A stretch of 41,986 nucleotides of DNA, from contig NIVA01000003.1 of assembly GCA_002254335.1 (NCBI GenBank), forward strand, positions 1 to 41,986, given 5' to 3'. The notes beneath the pieces are model-generated. The model did no database searches and was not told where the DNA came from. It was given only the letters and a program-made list of their open reading frames with translations. The position numbers and the translations under genes are program-made. How positions within the stretch are numbered: position 1 is the first letter of the stretch; each line of letters begins with the position of its first letter. Shown here one piece after another: positions 26,531 through 34,217 of this stretch. Origin of the DNA: Bacteroidetes bacterium 4572_114. GTDB taxonomy: Bacteria > Bacteroidota > Bacteroidia > Bacteroidales > 4484-276.

Positions 26531-26965
26531 ATGCTTAAAAAATTTAAAACAATGGCAAAAAACAATGGCCCTGAGAGCTCCTCCACTATTAATTTTCTTG
26601 GGGCAGGCACTACTATTTCGGGAGATATAAAATCAAGCGGTGATTTTAGGATCGACGGAAACCTGAAAGGATCAATAAACTCTAACGGAAAAGTGGTAGT
26701 GGGCAACTCCGGAAAAATCGAAGGTGAAATAACTTGCCAGAATGCAGATATTTCCGGGGAAGTCAATGGCAAGGTTATCGTGCACGAATTACTGATTTTA
26801 AAAGCAACCGCAAAAGTGGACGGCGACATTTTTACCAGTAAGCTGGCAATAGAGCCGGGGGCAAAATTCACCGGTACGTGCAACATGAACGAAATACCAA
26901 AACCGGAACAAAAGCCTGCCACATCCAATGAAAGACCCGGACAAAAAGAAAAAGCAACTAAATAA
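26531..26965 (+). CDS. Bactofilin family polymer-forming cytoskeletal protein
   Basis: This 144-residue protein has the bactofilin core (about 20-120), a right-handed beta-helix of short repeats: GAGTTISGDIKSSGDFRIDG, NLKGSINSNGKVVVG, KIEGEITCQNADISGEVNGK and ATAKVDGDIFTSKLAIEPGA. The tails are flexible and charged. Bactofilins form filaments that scaffold cell-shape or envelope proteins. A second ATG at 26552 (MAKNNGPESS) is an equally good start. The 3' end overlaps the next gene by 38 bases. In Bacteroidota a bactofilin commonly precedes the ATP synthase genes, as the beginning of this operon shows. Confidence 0.9.
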   Translation: MLKKFKTMAKNNGPESSSTINFLGAGTTISGDIKSSGDFRIDGNLKGSINSNGKVVVGNSGKIEGEITCQNADISGEVNGKVIVHELLILKATAKVDGDIFTSKLAIEPGAKFTGTCNMNEIPKPEQKPATSNERPGQKEKATK

Positions 26966-27143
26966 TTATGCCAAATATACCGGCATAGGCATTCAAATGT
27001 TGGTAATTATGGGTGCCGGGGTATTTGGGGGTTACTATCTGGACACATGGCTGGGCAACCGGTTTCCGGTATTCCTCATCATTCTATCATTACTGGCAGT
27101 GGGGGTTGCCATTTATCATTCGATTAAAGACTTTATAAAATAG
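26928..27143 (+). CDS. AtpZ/AtpI-like ATP synthase accessory membrane protein
   Basis: This 71-residue protein has a basic N terminus and two membrane helices (about 17-36, YTGIGIQMLVIMGAGVFGGY; about 46-66, FPVFLIILSLLAVGVAIYHS) joined by YLDTWLGNR, the pattern of AtpZ/AtpI proteins encoded ahead of F1Fo ATP synthase and thought to help ring assembly or magnesium supply. It overlaps the bactofilin gene by 38 bases and is followed 4 bases later by another small membrane protein. Confidence 0.85.
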   Translation: MKDPDKKKKQLNNYAKYTGIGIQMLVIMGAGVFGGYYLDTWLGNRFPVFLIILSLLAVGVAIYHSIKDFIK

Positions 27144-27147
27144 AATT

Positions 27148-27558
27148 ATGCTTACCGAACAGCTTAAAAAATATTACAGGACTTTTGTAATCAACGCGCT
27201 AATTGTAACTGCCTCCATATCGTTACTTTACGTCCTTGCACTGCTCTATTTGCCTGCCATATATATTTCCCCGGCAATTCCATGGATTATCATTTTTTTC
27301 CTAATTATAACCCTTTCCATTTTTTATTTCCAACTAATGGCCAGCATTAAACGGGTAAGCAAATTTGTAAATGTTTTTATGGTTGCCATCGGGCTAAAAC
27401 TAATTGCCTTCCTTATTATTATTGCACTCTACGCTTTTTTGAACAAAGCAGATGCTATAAATTTCATTATCAGTTTTTTTATTATCTATCTCATTTTTAC
27501 CGTTTTTGAAATCCTGCAATTGCTAAAAGTCCAGAATAGCTTAAAACCTGGTAATTAG
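27148..27558 (+). CDS. Four-helix membrane protein at the atp operon position (DUF6168-like)
   Basis: This 136-residue protein has four hydrophobic helices (about 12-33, 41-62, 75-97 and 104-128) and short charged ends. A protein of this size and topology usually lies between atpZ and atpB in Bacteroidota; I would place it near DUF6168/AtpI-like proteins, without recognising a motif. It starts 4 bases after the preceding gene. No atpB follows: after the stop the sequence turns into a repeat element and then an unrelated sigma factor, so the ATP synthase operon is broken or relocated here. Confidence 0.7.
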   Translation: MLTEQLKKYYRTFVINALIVTASISLLYVLALLYLPAIYISPAIPWIIIFFLIITLSIFYFQLMASIKRVSKFVNVFMVAIGLKLIAFLIIIALYAFLNKADAINFIISFFIIYLIFTVFEILQLLKVQNSLKPGN

Positions 27559-27578
27559 CGTTTTGATTTCAGATTAAT

Positions 27579-27741
27579 CCCGCATGTGCGGGAATATGTG
27601 ATTTTTGATTTGCCTGAGCTTCACACATTTCTGAAATCAAAAATCCCCGCCTGACCGGACGGGCAGGGTTAATCTTCAAACTTGTCCGTATGGATCGTTA
27701 ATCAGTTTTAAGGTACTTTATGGACGGACACTAATTAATGT
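27579..27741. mobile_element. MITE-like element, diverged copy 2, with dispersed 19-bp core
   Basis: From left to right: a CCCGCATGTGCGGG hairpin (27579-27592); a 47-base segment (27599-27645) that is the inverse of 26387-26433 with 44 of 47 identities; a CCGCCTGACCGGACGGGCAG stretch; the 19-base motif CAAACTTGTCCGTATGGAT (27677-27695) shared with 2778-2796 and 7935-7953; and CTTTATGGACGGACACTAAT (from 27717), which matches the right end of copy 1. The remaining DNA to 28004 is A/T-rich and holds no gene that I can see. Confidence 0.6.
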
Positions 27742-28004
27742 CGGCATGTATAGTCGATGATTCTCTTAATTAAATTTCAATTTGGCAACAAAAACTATAA
27801 CTTATAGACAGCCACTTCTATTTACCCTCCACTTCTGTTAATTAAAATTTACATATCCCAATTTTGTGTTAATTAATTCAAAATTAGTACAATTTTAAGG
27901 TTAATTTAGACCTGGTTTAAATTAATTAACTTAGCCTTGTAGTTCAATTAGTGATAAACATTAATCAGGATTGGGTTAATCTAATACTTAAAGCTATGGG
28001 AACT

Positions 28005-28505
28005 ATGGAATTTAATACTCAACTGACAAACCTTCAGGATAACCTTACATATTTTGCCAACACCTTAACACAAAACAATGACGATGCAAAAGACCTCGTT
28101 CAGGAAACCTACCTAAAGGCATTGACTTACAGGGAAAAATTTGAGGCAAATACCAACCTGAAAGCCTGGGCCTACACCATTATGAAAAATACATTTATCA
28201 ACAACTACCGAAGAAGTACCAAAGTTAACATGATCATGGATTCTACTGCCGACTTGTATTTCCTCAACTCAAGCAGGACATCTTCTGAAGCTTCCCCCGA
28301 ATCAGTAATCGCGCACAAGGAAGTTTCAAAAGCTGTAGATAACCTTGTTGATGGACACCGCATCCCGTTTAGGATGCACCACGAGGGATACAAATACAAG
28401 GAGATTGCCAAACACCTCGACCTTTCTATTGGCACTATAAAAAGCAGGATTTTCTTTAGCAGGAAAAAGCTGATGGATTCCCTGACCCGGGACGATCAAC
28501 GTTGA
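28005..28505 (+). CDS. ECF-type RNA polymerase sigma factor
   Basis: The protein has sigma-70 region 2 (about 15-75: NDDAKDLVQETYLKALTYRE, LKAWAYTIMKNTFINNYRR) and region 4 (about 110-160: HEGYKYKEIAKHLDLSIGTI, KSRIFFSRKKLMDSL), with no other domain. It should direct RNA polymerase to a specific promoter set. I prefer the ATG at 28005 (MEFNTQLTNLQDNLTYFANT) because relatives begin there; a GTG at 27951 or an ATG at 27996 would add 18 or 3 residues. No anti-sigma gene is adjacent, so control may be transcriptional. It is alone, between the repeat element and a 530-base gap. Confidence 0.9.
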   Translation: MEFNTQLTNLQDNLTYFANTLTQNNDDAKDLVQETYLKALTYREKFEANTNLKAWAYTIMKNTFINNYRRSTKVNMIMDSTADLYFLNSSRTSSEASPESVIAHKEVSKAVDNLVDGHRIPFRMHHEGYKYKEIAKHLDLSIGTIKSRIFFSRKKLMDSLTRDDQR

Positions 28506-29034
28506 TTTTTATCTGACCACATAATCTATTGCCAGCCCGATAGGTATTTAATTATAACGCGAACTTCCGATGAAAGTATCTTCACTCATGAGTTCAATCC
28601 TGATAGGTGATTGTCAATTTTAAAACTCATCCCGAAAGCTTTCGGGATGAGTTTAGGTATTGTAGCTAAGGTGATTACAAGATATCCCCAACAACCCCGT
28701 ACGTACGTGGTTGAGCTATCTGGTATTGTTTTTGGTTTAAAAGCTGCCCTATCAATAGCTAAACCAGTACCGGGTTTCAGTTACCACATTGAATATCTCA
28801 AAACTACAATACCACAACCCAGTAATGGTTTGAACTTGTGTGTAGTTTTGCCAGGACACTCATTGGAAATGGCTAAATATTATTCATGAACCTATTCACC
28901 ACATTTTTGTAATTTTGTGCCCTGCTTATGAATTGACTTTCCGGTAATTCATAAACGAACCGGTTAAACTGTAAAACATAAGGGGCGTGGAATCATTTTT
29001 TTATCCTGATTCCATTATGTAATAAATTATCAAT
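28506..29034. other. Intergenic region between the sigma factor and folE
   Basis: It holds a 32-bp perfect palindrome (28623-28654), a weak TAATTTTG promoter match at 28910-28917, and an open frame (28611-28889) that runs through the palindrome and resembles nothing. The folE leader would be about 110 bases long from that promoter. No riboswitch fold was recognised. Confidence 0.4.
28623..28654. repeat. 32-bp perfect palindrome (CCCGAAAGCTTTCGGG core)
   Basis: AAACTCATCCCGAAAG and CTTTCGGGATGAGTTT are exact reverse complements with no spacer. It can fold as a hairpin and could end the sigma-factor transcript, but lacks a T-run. It looks like a REP-type intergenic palindrome. Confidence 0.6.
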
Positions 29035-29715
29035 ATGAAAACTACAATAAGCAAGAAAAACGGAAATGGCAGCAGCAAGGAAGAAATACTTCTGGATATG
29101 GCCCGCCAAAATGAGATGGACGGTTATGAAAAAATGGACTTGTACAACCAGGGGACCCTGGATAAATTAGCTTTTCATTATAAAGAAATAATCAAGCTCA
29201 TAGGCGAAAACCCTAATCGTGAAGGAATATTAAAAACCCCGGAACGAGTTGGCAAGGCCATGCAATTTCTTACACATGGTTACGATCTGAACCCTGAAGA
29301 AATATTAAAATCGGCCATGTTTAAGGAAGACTACAAACAAATGGTGATTGTGAAAGACATTGAGGTTTATTCGTTGTGCGAGCACCACATGCTGCCATTT
29401 TTCGGGAAAGCCCATATTGCGTATATCCCAAACGGATATATCGTAGGTTTAAGTAAAATCCCCAGGGTGGTTGATGCATTTGCCCGAAGGTTGCAGATAC
29501 AGGAAAGATTAACCACAGAAATTAAAGAGAGCATCCAAAATACTTTAAATCCACTTGGTGTTGCCGTAGTTATCGAAGCACAGCACATGTGCATGTCGAT
29601 GCGTGGGATACAAAAACAAAACTCCGTTTCCACAACCTCTGATTTTACGGGGGCATTCCTCAGCGAAAAAACCAGGGCAGAATTCATCCATCTGATTGGA
29701 TCGAACTTGCATTAA
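29035..29715 (+). CDS. folE: GTP cyclohydrolase I
   Basis: This 226-residue enzyme makes dihydroneopterin triphosphate from GTP, the first step to tetrahydrofolate. Motifs: NPNREGILKTPERVGKAMQF, the zinc and catalytic segment EVYSLCEHHMLPFFGKAHIA (Cys and His ligands), GLSKIPRVVDAFARRLQIQE, and AQHMCMSMRGIQKQNS with the second zinc Cys. The N-terminal 35 residues are a variable charged extension. The length is typical. It is on the plus strand with no close partner. Confidence 0.96.
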   Translation: MKTTISKKNGNGSSKEEILLDMARQNEMDGYEKMDLYNQGTLDKLAFHYKEIIKLIGENPNREGILKTPERVGKAMQFLTHGYDLNPEEILKSAMFKEDYKQMVIVKDIEVYSLCEHHMLPFFGKAHIAYIPNGYIVGLSKIPRVVDAFARRLQIQERLTTEIKESIQNTLNPLGVAVVIEAQHMCMSMRGIQKQNSVSTTSDFTGAFLSEKTRAEFIHLIGSNLH

Positions 29716-29864
29716 TAAAAACCCAGAGGTTTGAGGTTAAAAGGTAGAATGGTATTGGATATAAGGTGAAAAGCAGGGATAAAATGTATAATACAAGGAA
29801 CTGAAAATATTGAAGCGGTCATTCTCGCATTTAATCTTTTTTTTCATTCGCGCATTCACCCAGC

Positions 29865-29955
29865 CCAACGACCGTAGGGGATTCGAATGGACATTCCACC
29901 TTTCCACTTTTCCACTTTTCCACTTTTCCACCTTTCCACTTTTCCACCTTTCCAT
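29865..29955. repeat. Pyrimidine tract of 9-bp units with conserved CCAACGACCGTAGGGGAT
   Basis: CCAACGACCGTAGGGGAT (29865-29882) is followed by six to seven copies of CCACTTTTC or CCACCTTTC (29896-29955), running up to the stop codon of the minus-strand lipoprotein gene. Read on the minus strand it is a GGAAAAGTG tract ending in the motif also found at 5432-5448. The rest of 29716-29954 has no recognisable feature. Confidence 0.7.
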
Positions 29956-30818
29956 CACTTCTTAACACTCAGCACCATATATTTCGATGATTTCCAAAAT
30001 TCAACTGGTTTTGTAATCTCAAAACTGAAATACCGTTTGGTCTCTTCATTTTTGCGGATAATGTAACTGTCGGAAGGATGGGTGGTAACGAGTTTAAATT
30101 TTTTGGCATCGATTGGAAAAATTTTGGTTCGGCGAATATCGATTCTTGTGAACAGTTCCTGGTCAACATCTTCCAGCATTTTTTCAACACGGCCAATGCC
30201 GATAAAGCCACCTTTTTTGGTAATGGCCCCTTTTTCTTTTAGCTCCTTTTCTGTACCAATAATATAATATGCTGCATTAAGCTGATTCGCCTGTATGTCG
30301 ATCAACCTCCCTTGCTTAACATTTTCAGCACGCAGATCGGCAACAGAAGTATATAATTCCTCAACCTCATAATTCAAAGATTCCAGGTCGCTCACCAGCC
30401 CCACAATCTCCATATCCTTGCTCACGATCATGTTTTTCAGATTATCGAGCATGCGTTTAATCTCTTTGTTTTCGGTTTTTGAAGATTTAAGTTTGCCGCT
30501 CAGGTTTTTCAGGCTTTGCTTGTTTTGTTTCATCAACTGGTCGATGGCCCGGATGTCGTTTTTCACTGCCTCTACCCTGTCGTGCCCGGTTTCGGCCGAA
30601 CCGGCCTGTTTGGCGATGAGTTGTTCTTTGGCACGTACCAGTGCAAGGTTTTCTTCGATATCATTAAATACATCCATAAAATTAACGATGTCCTGTTCGC
30701 GCTGCTGAACTGTTTTTTTCAAGTTTTCGTTTTCCTGCTTCAACTGCTCCACCTCAGCGTTGTTGCACGAAACCAGGAGAATTGACAGGGAAAGAAAAGC
30801 AAAAATTAATTTTTTCAT
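29955..30818 (-). CDS. Coiled-coil lipoprotein (Cbp1-like family)
   Basis: This 287-residue protein starts with a lipoprotein signal, MKKLIFAFLSLSILLVSCNN, with the acylated Cys at about residue 18. Residues about 22-180 are almost continuous coiled coil with heptads (VEQLKQENENLKKTVQQREQ, KNLSGKLKSSKTENKEIKRM). The C-terminal 100 residues form a small globular part with GAITKKGGFIGIGRVEKML and HPSDSYIIRKNEETKRYFSF. Proteins of this layout are widespread in Bacteroidota and some are named after the Cbp1 collagen-binding protein of Bacteroides; that name should not be taken as function. It is divergent from the Bax-inhibitor gene. Confidence 0.7.
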   Translation of the reverse strand: MKKLIFAFLSLSILLVSCNNAEVEQLKQENENLKKTVQQREQDIVNFMDVFNDIEENLALVRAKEQLIAKQAGSAETGHDRVEAVKNDIRAIDQLMKQNKQSLKNLSGKLKSSKTENKEIKRMLDNLKNMIVSKDMEIVGLVSDLESLNYEVEELYTSVADLRAENVKQGRLIDIQANQLNAAYYIIGTEKELKEKGAITKKGGFIGIGRVEKMLEDVDQELFTRIDIRRTKIFPIDAKKFKLVTTHPSDSYIIRKNEETKRYFSFEITKPVEFWKSSKYMVLSVKK

Positions 30819-30893
30819 TGTTGTTGTATTAAATATTTAAAGGAAGTTAACGTTATTGCTTTCAAAAAATTGAATCCGGGGAACATCAACTTA

Positions 30894-30901
30894 CAAATCT
30901 A
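30894..30901 (-). promoter_or_regulatory. Bacteroidota -7 promoter element for the coiled-coil lipoprotein
   Basis: The minus strand reads TAGATTTG, matching TAnnTTTG, 75 bases upstream of the start at 30818. Confidence 0.4.
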
Positions 30902-30933
30902 TACAACTAACCAAAGGGTTCATTTAATACAAC

Positions 30934-30941
30934 TATTTTTG
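30934..30941 (+). promoter_or_regulatory. Bacteroidota -7 promoter element for the Bax-inhibitor-like gene
   Basis: TATTTTTG matches TAnnTTTG, 39 bases upstream of the ATG at 30980. It forms a divergent promoter pair with the element at 30894-30901. Confidence 0.45.
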
Positions 30942-30979
30942 CAACCTTTTTTTAACCACATAAAAAAATTATTAAAATC

Positions 30980-31708
30980 ATGTTTACACAACGAAATCAA
31001 GGTATTTTTGATGTTTCGGGCCAACAGCCTGAATCTTTGGCCCTGAGCAAAACTTTTCTTTCCAGTGTATTTAGCTGGATGTTCATGGGCTTGCTGGCCA
31101 CCGCCGGCATGGCATGGATTTTTGCCGATAACGCATATCTTATGGGTTTACTGTACTCCGAAACCGGGATGACCGCCCTGGGCTGGGTCGTCATGCTCAG
31201 CCCCATCGGATTTGTGTTGCTGATGTCATTTGGTTTTCAGAAACTCTCATCCGGTACGCTCATGTTGCTTTTTATTGCCTATTCGGTGATTATGGGCATG
31301 AGCTTAAGTTTTATTTTCATGGCTTACGAACTGGGATCAATCGCCTCCACTTTTGTTATAGCCTCCGGGATGTTTGGGGCCATGGCAATTTTGGGATATA
31401 CCACAAAAACAGACCTTTCAAAATTTGGCTCCATTATGATCATGGGGTTGGTTGGAATTATAATTGCCAGCGTGGTTAATATGTTCCTGGGATCTTCAAC
31501 GATGGATTATATTATCAGCTTTCTTGGGGTGTTGATATTTACCGGCCTTACCGCCTACGATGTTCAAAAGCTAAAAAGAATTGGCTCACAGGTAGGGACA
31601 ACAAGCGAAACATCACGTAAACTTATTGTGATGGGCGCACTTACGCTCTACCTCGATTTCATCAATTTATTTCTGTTTTTACTTAGATTTTTAGGGAACC
31701 GCAGGTAG
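30980..31708 (+). CDS. Bax inhibitor-1 / YccA family membrane protein
   Basis: This 242-residue protein has seven hydrophobic helices and the BI-1 pattern: LSKTFLSSVFSWMFMGLLAT near the first helix, FGAMAILGYTTKTDLSKFGS in the middle, and FTGLTAYDVQKLKRIG with the conserved Asp and a following basic stretch. The end is LTLYLDFINLFLFLLRFLGN, typical of the family (TMBIM/YbhL). These proteins act as pH-sensitive calcium leak channels in the inner membrane; physiological roles in bacteria are poorly known. It is a single gene. Confidence 0.93.
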   Translation: MFTQRNQGIFDVSGQQPESLALSKTFLSSVFSWMFMGLLATAGMAWIFADNAYLMGLLYSETGMTALGWVVMLSPIGFVLLMSFGFQKLSSGTLMLLFIAYSVIMGMSLSFIFMAYELGSIASTFVIASGMFGAMAILGYTTKTDLSKFGSIMIMGLVGIIIASVVNMFLGSSTMDYIISFLGVLIFTGLTAYDVQKLKRIGSQVGTTSETSRKLIVMGALTLYLDFINLFLFLLRFLGNRR

Positions 31709-31762
31709 GGAAAAGTTTTTGGTGAGGGATGTCGGGTGACGGGTGACGGATGACGGACAACA

Positions 31763-31830
31763 AACAACAAACACCGAACAACAAACACCGAACAACAAAC
31801 ACCGAACAACAAACACCGAACAACAAACCC
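31763..31830. repeat. 14-bp tandem repeat (AACAACAAACACCG)n
   Basis: Four complete copies (31763-31776, 31777-31790, 31791-31804, 31805-31818) and a partial fifth are identical to each other. They follow a degenerate GGGTGACGGATGACGGA stretch (31734-31757). It lies about 70 bases upstream of fabD. Perfect identity means recent expansion or contraction, so copy number may vary among strains. Confidence 0.9.
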
Positions 31831-31901
31831 AATAATATTTAAAAAAACCCGGCAGTAATTATTATCAATCAATTTGTAGTAGCATCAAAAAAGTTTCATT
31901 T

Positions 31902-32789
31902 ATGAAAGCATACGTTTTTCCCGGACAGGGGGCGCAATTTGTAGGGATGGGCAAAGACCTCTACGAAAATTTTTCGGCAGCCAAAGATCTATTTGAAAAA
32001 GCCAACAAAATACTTGGTTTTAAAATCACTGAGATCATGTTTGATGGCACCGATGAAGACCTGAGACAAACCAAAGTAACACAGCCAGCAATATTTTTAC
32101 ATTCGGTGATCCTTTCGCGCATGTTGAAGGGCAGCTTTAGGCCCGACATGGTGGCAGGGCATTCATTAGGCGAATTCTCCGCCCTTGTGGCCAACAAATG
32201 CCTATCGTTTGAAGATGGGCTGAAGCTGGTTTCAAAAAGGGCAATGGCCATGCAAAAAGCCTGCGAACTGGAGCCTTCTACCATGGCCGCCATTATTGGA
32301 ATGGAGGATGATAAGTTGGAACATGTCCTGAAAGACATCACCGAAGTTGTAGTACCTGCAAATTACAATAGTCCCGGACAACTAGTCATTTCCGGTTCTG
32401 TTATGGGAATAAAAATTGCCTGTGAAAAATTAAAAGCTGCAGGTGCAAAAAGGGCGCTCCCTTTAAAAGTTGGTGGTGCTTTCCATTCACCATTGATGGA
32501 ACCTGCCAGGGTGGAACTGTCAAAAGCCATTGAATCAACAAAGTTTAACCGTGGCATTTGCCCCATATATCAAAATGTTACCGCACAGCCCGTTAACGAT
32601 CCGGAGATCATAAAATCAAACCTTAATACGCAATTAACTTCCCCCGTACGCTGGACCGGGATTATGAAAAACATGATCGCCGATGGCACTAAAACCATCA
32701 TCGAAGTAGGCCCGGGCAAAGTGTTGCAGGGTCTTTTCAAAAAGATTGACAGGAATTTGGAGGTTAGCAGTGCTGTGGTGGAGGGGTGA
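31902..32789 (+). CDS. fabD: Malonyl-CoA:ACP transacylase
   Basis: This 295-residue enzyme moves malonyl from CoA to acyl carrier protein to start fatty-acid elongation. It begins MKAYVFPGQGAQFVGMGKDL; the nucleophile is in VAGHSLGEFSALV; further motifs are SKRAMAMQKACELEPSTMAA, VVPANYNSPGQLVISGSVMG, KVGGAFHSPLMEPAR (His of the catalytic pair) and EVGPGKVLQGL. Length and motifs are complete. No other fab gene is adjacent. Confidence 0.96.
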   Translation: MKAYVFPGQGAQFVGMGKDLYENFSAAKDLFEKANKILGFKITEIMFDGTDEDLRQTKVTQPAIFLHSVILSRMLKGSFRPDMVAGHSLGEFSALVANKCLSFEDGLKLVSKRAMAMQKACELEPSTMAAIIGMEDDKLEHVLKDITEVVVPANYNSPGQLVISGSVMGIKIACEKLKAAGAKRALPLKVGGAFHSPLMEPARVELSKAIESTKFNRGICPIYQNVTAQPVNDPEIIKSNLNTQLTSPVRWTGIMKNMIADGTKTIIEVGPGKVLQGLFKKIDRNLEVSSAVVEG

Positions 32790-32817
32790 TTCGTTAGGAC
32801 GTTTTATGGTACACCAC

Positions 32818-32889
32818 TTATTTATAATGATGTATTATAGCTATTATTTCGGCCTCACCATCAACTACGATGAATTGAAGAGTTTTCCA
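32818..32889 (-). pseudogene. C-terminal remnant of a ParE/RelE-type toxin
   Basis: In the frame shifted by one from the antitoxin-like gene, the minus strand reads LQFIVVDGEAEIIAIIHHYK and stops at TAA (32818-32820). 'YRIxYxVDxEAEIIAIxHxxK' is the usual last strand of ParE/RelE-family toxins. The rest of the toxin is absent. It overlaps the end of the upstream antitoxin-like gene. Confidence 0.4.
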
Positions 32890-33052
32890 GACCGTCTTTT
32901 ATTTCAGCGAGAAACTTAGCATTGTGTCCGGTTTCCTCTAAGGAACTAATTACTTCGCTGATTGGAATAGACTTATCAAACTCCTCCAATGTTATAGCTT
33001 GCGGCCTTAATACAATTTCAACCACATTTTTTTCAAACATAGCACGAACCAT
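32861..33052 (-). CDS. Small antitoxin-like protein, probably orphan
   Basis: From the ATG at 33052 the protein has 63 residues: MVRAMFEKNVVEIVLRPQAI, then TLEEFDKSIPISEVISSLEE and FLAEIKDGLENSSIHRS. A short strand followed by helices and a charged C terminus is usual for small antitoxins that precede ParE/RelE toxins, and a toxin C-terminal remnant follows directly in another frame. A deletion seems to have joined the antitoxin end to the last part of the toxin, leaving an orphan. No family is recognised with certainty; a TTG at 33058 would add two residues. Confidence 0.5.
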   Translation of the reverse strand: MVRAMFEKNVVEIVLRPQAITLEEFDKSIPISEVISSLEETGHNAKFLAEIKDGLENSSIHRS

Positions 33053-33074
33053 TTTCAAAAACTTTGCATTTAAT

Positions 33075-33821
33075 TCATAGAGTACTGTTCAACAACTTCC
33101 CCGAATCCACCAACTTTTTCAAATACTTCTCAGAGCAAGATTTCTCCAGGGCCTCCAGATAATGAACATTGTGCATATCTGATCCGGCAAGGTCAACCAT
33201 ATCTTCGTCAATAAATTTCTCTGCCATCTTTTTAACATCTGCTGAATAATGACCGGTCAGGGAAATAATGTTTATCTGAAATAAAATGCCCCTGTCTTTT
33301 AGCTCTTCGTATTTTTTAAAATTTCTGAACCAATACGAGTATCGCTCGGGATGGGCAAGGATAATTTTGTAACCCTCAATTTGAAGATCGAAGAGAAATT
33401 CCTTCAGCCGGGGGTGCTCATTAAAATAGGAGAATTCTATCAGGAGGTGCTTCTTACCAAAAGTCATCAGCTCCCCCTCTTTATATTTTGCTTCAAATTG
33501 GTCGTCGATGAGGTATTCGGCAGCAGCTTCAATTTCAACCTGGATGTTTTGCTTCTTTAATTCCCTCTTTACTTTTTTAAGTCCTGATAAGATTACATGG
33601 GGAGTGTTCTGAAAAAATTCGCCCTGGATGTGCGGGGTAGTTATAAACTTTTGATAACCCAGTTCCATCATCCCCCGGATGAGTTCTACCGATGTTTCCA
33701 AACTATCAGATCCATCGTCAATACCGGGGATCAAATGGGAGTGCATATCTGTTTTAAGGACAGACAGGTTTAGGGGTTTCGATAACTTCCCGGGTGTAAA
33801 AAGGTTTTTAATAAATCCCAT
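33075..33821 (-). CDS. CpsB/YwqE-type tyrosine-protein phosphatase (PHP domain)
   Basis: Starting at the ATG at 33821 (248 residues), the protein has the PHP metal-binding motifs DMHSHLIPGIDDGSDS, TTPHIQGEFF, EIEAAAEYLID, IILAHPERYSYW and LAGSDMHNVHYLE. Members dephosphorylate bacterial tyrosine kinases that control capsule or exopolysaccharide chain length, which fits the nucleotide-sugar genes upstream on the same strand. No partner kinase is in the window. It ends 23 bases before the antitoxin-like gene starts. Confidence 0.92.
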   Translation of the reverse strand: MGFIKNLFTPGKLSKPLNLSVLKTDMHSHLIPGIDDGSDSLETSVELIRGMMELGYQKFITTPHIQGEFFQNTPHVILSGLKKVKRELKKQNIQVEIEAAAEYLIDDQFEAKYKEGELMTFGKKHLLIEFSYFNEHPRLKEFLFDLQIEGYKIILAHPERYSYWFRNFKKYEELKDRGILFQINIISLTGHYSADVKKMAEKFIDEDMVDLAGSDMHNVHYLEALEKSCSEKYLKKLVDSGKLLNSTL

Positions 33822-33851
33822 TCTCAATTAATTGTGATTTTTTTACCAAAC

Positions 33852-34202
33852 TTAGGCCAGCAATACTTCAGCGGGAATCTTCAATCCTTTGTTTAAAGAC
33901 TTCACCATTTTTAGTGAAAGTTTTCTTTTACTGTTGAGTACTTCACTAACCCTGCTTTGGCTACCCAAATATTCCACCATATCCATCTTTGTCATTCCCA
34001 TTTGTTCCATTCTGAATATTATGGCATCAATTGGATCGGGTGGAGCGATAGGATAATGTTTCATTTCATAAGATTCAACAAGGGTACAAAGCAAATCAAA
34101 TTCATCGCCATCCTGAGTATCCCTTTTCGCCCCCCACAACTCCTCAATTCTTTTGAGCGAAGTATAATAATCCTTCTCTGTTTTTATTGGTTTTATTTCC
34201 AT
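33852..34202 (-). CDS. HigA-family antitoxin without a toxin partner
   Basis: The ATG at 34202 gives 116 residues: MEIKPIKTEKDYYTSLKRIE, then DEFDLLCTLVESYEMKHYPI, and a C-terminal HTH (about 62-116) with FRMEQMGMTKMDMVEYLGSQ and SRVSEVLNSKRKLSLKMVKS. This is the HigA architecture: N-terminal helices plus a Cro/C1-type DNA-binding domain. A much longer open frame begins at 34517, but its first 105 codons lie inside rfbB in another frame or in the leader and do not look like protein. HigB toxins normally precede higA; none is present between 34203 and rfbB. A 13-bp palindrome just upstream may be its operator. Confidence 0.85.
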   Translation of the reverse strand: MEIKPIKTEKDYYTSLKRIEELWGAKRDTQDGDEFDLLCTLVESYEMKHYPIAPPDPIDAIIFRMEQMGMTKMDMVEYLGSQSRVSEVLNSKRKLSLKMVKSLNKGLKIPAEVLLA

Positions 34203-34217
34203 GAAAATATTTGAACT

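Noticed and set aside
28611..28889. 92-codon plus-strand frame between the sigma factor and folE
   Set aside because: It starts before and runs through a 32-bp palindrome, has no ATG at a sensible place, and resembles no family.
29737..29958. 73-codon minus-strand frame starting MMERWKSGKVEKWKSGKVER
   Set aside because: It is a direct translation of the 9-bp tandem tract.
31763..31830. CRISPR-like array
   Set aside because: The 14-bp units are directly adjacent without spacers and no cas genes are present, so it is a simple tandem repeat.
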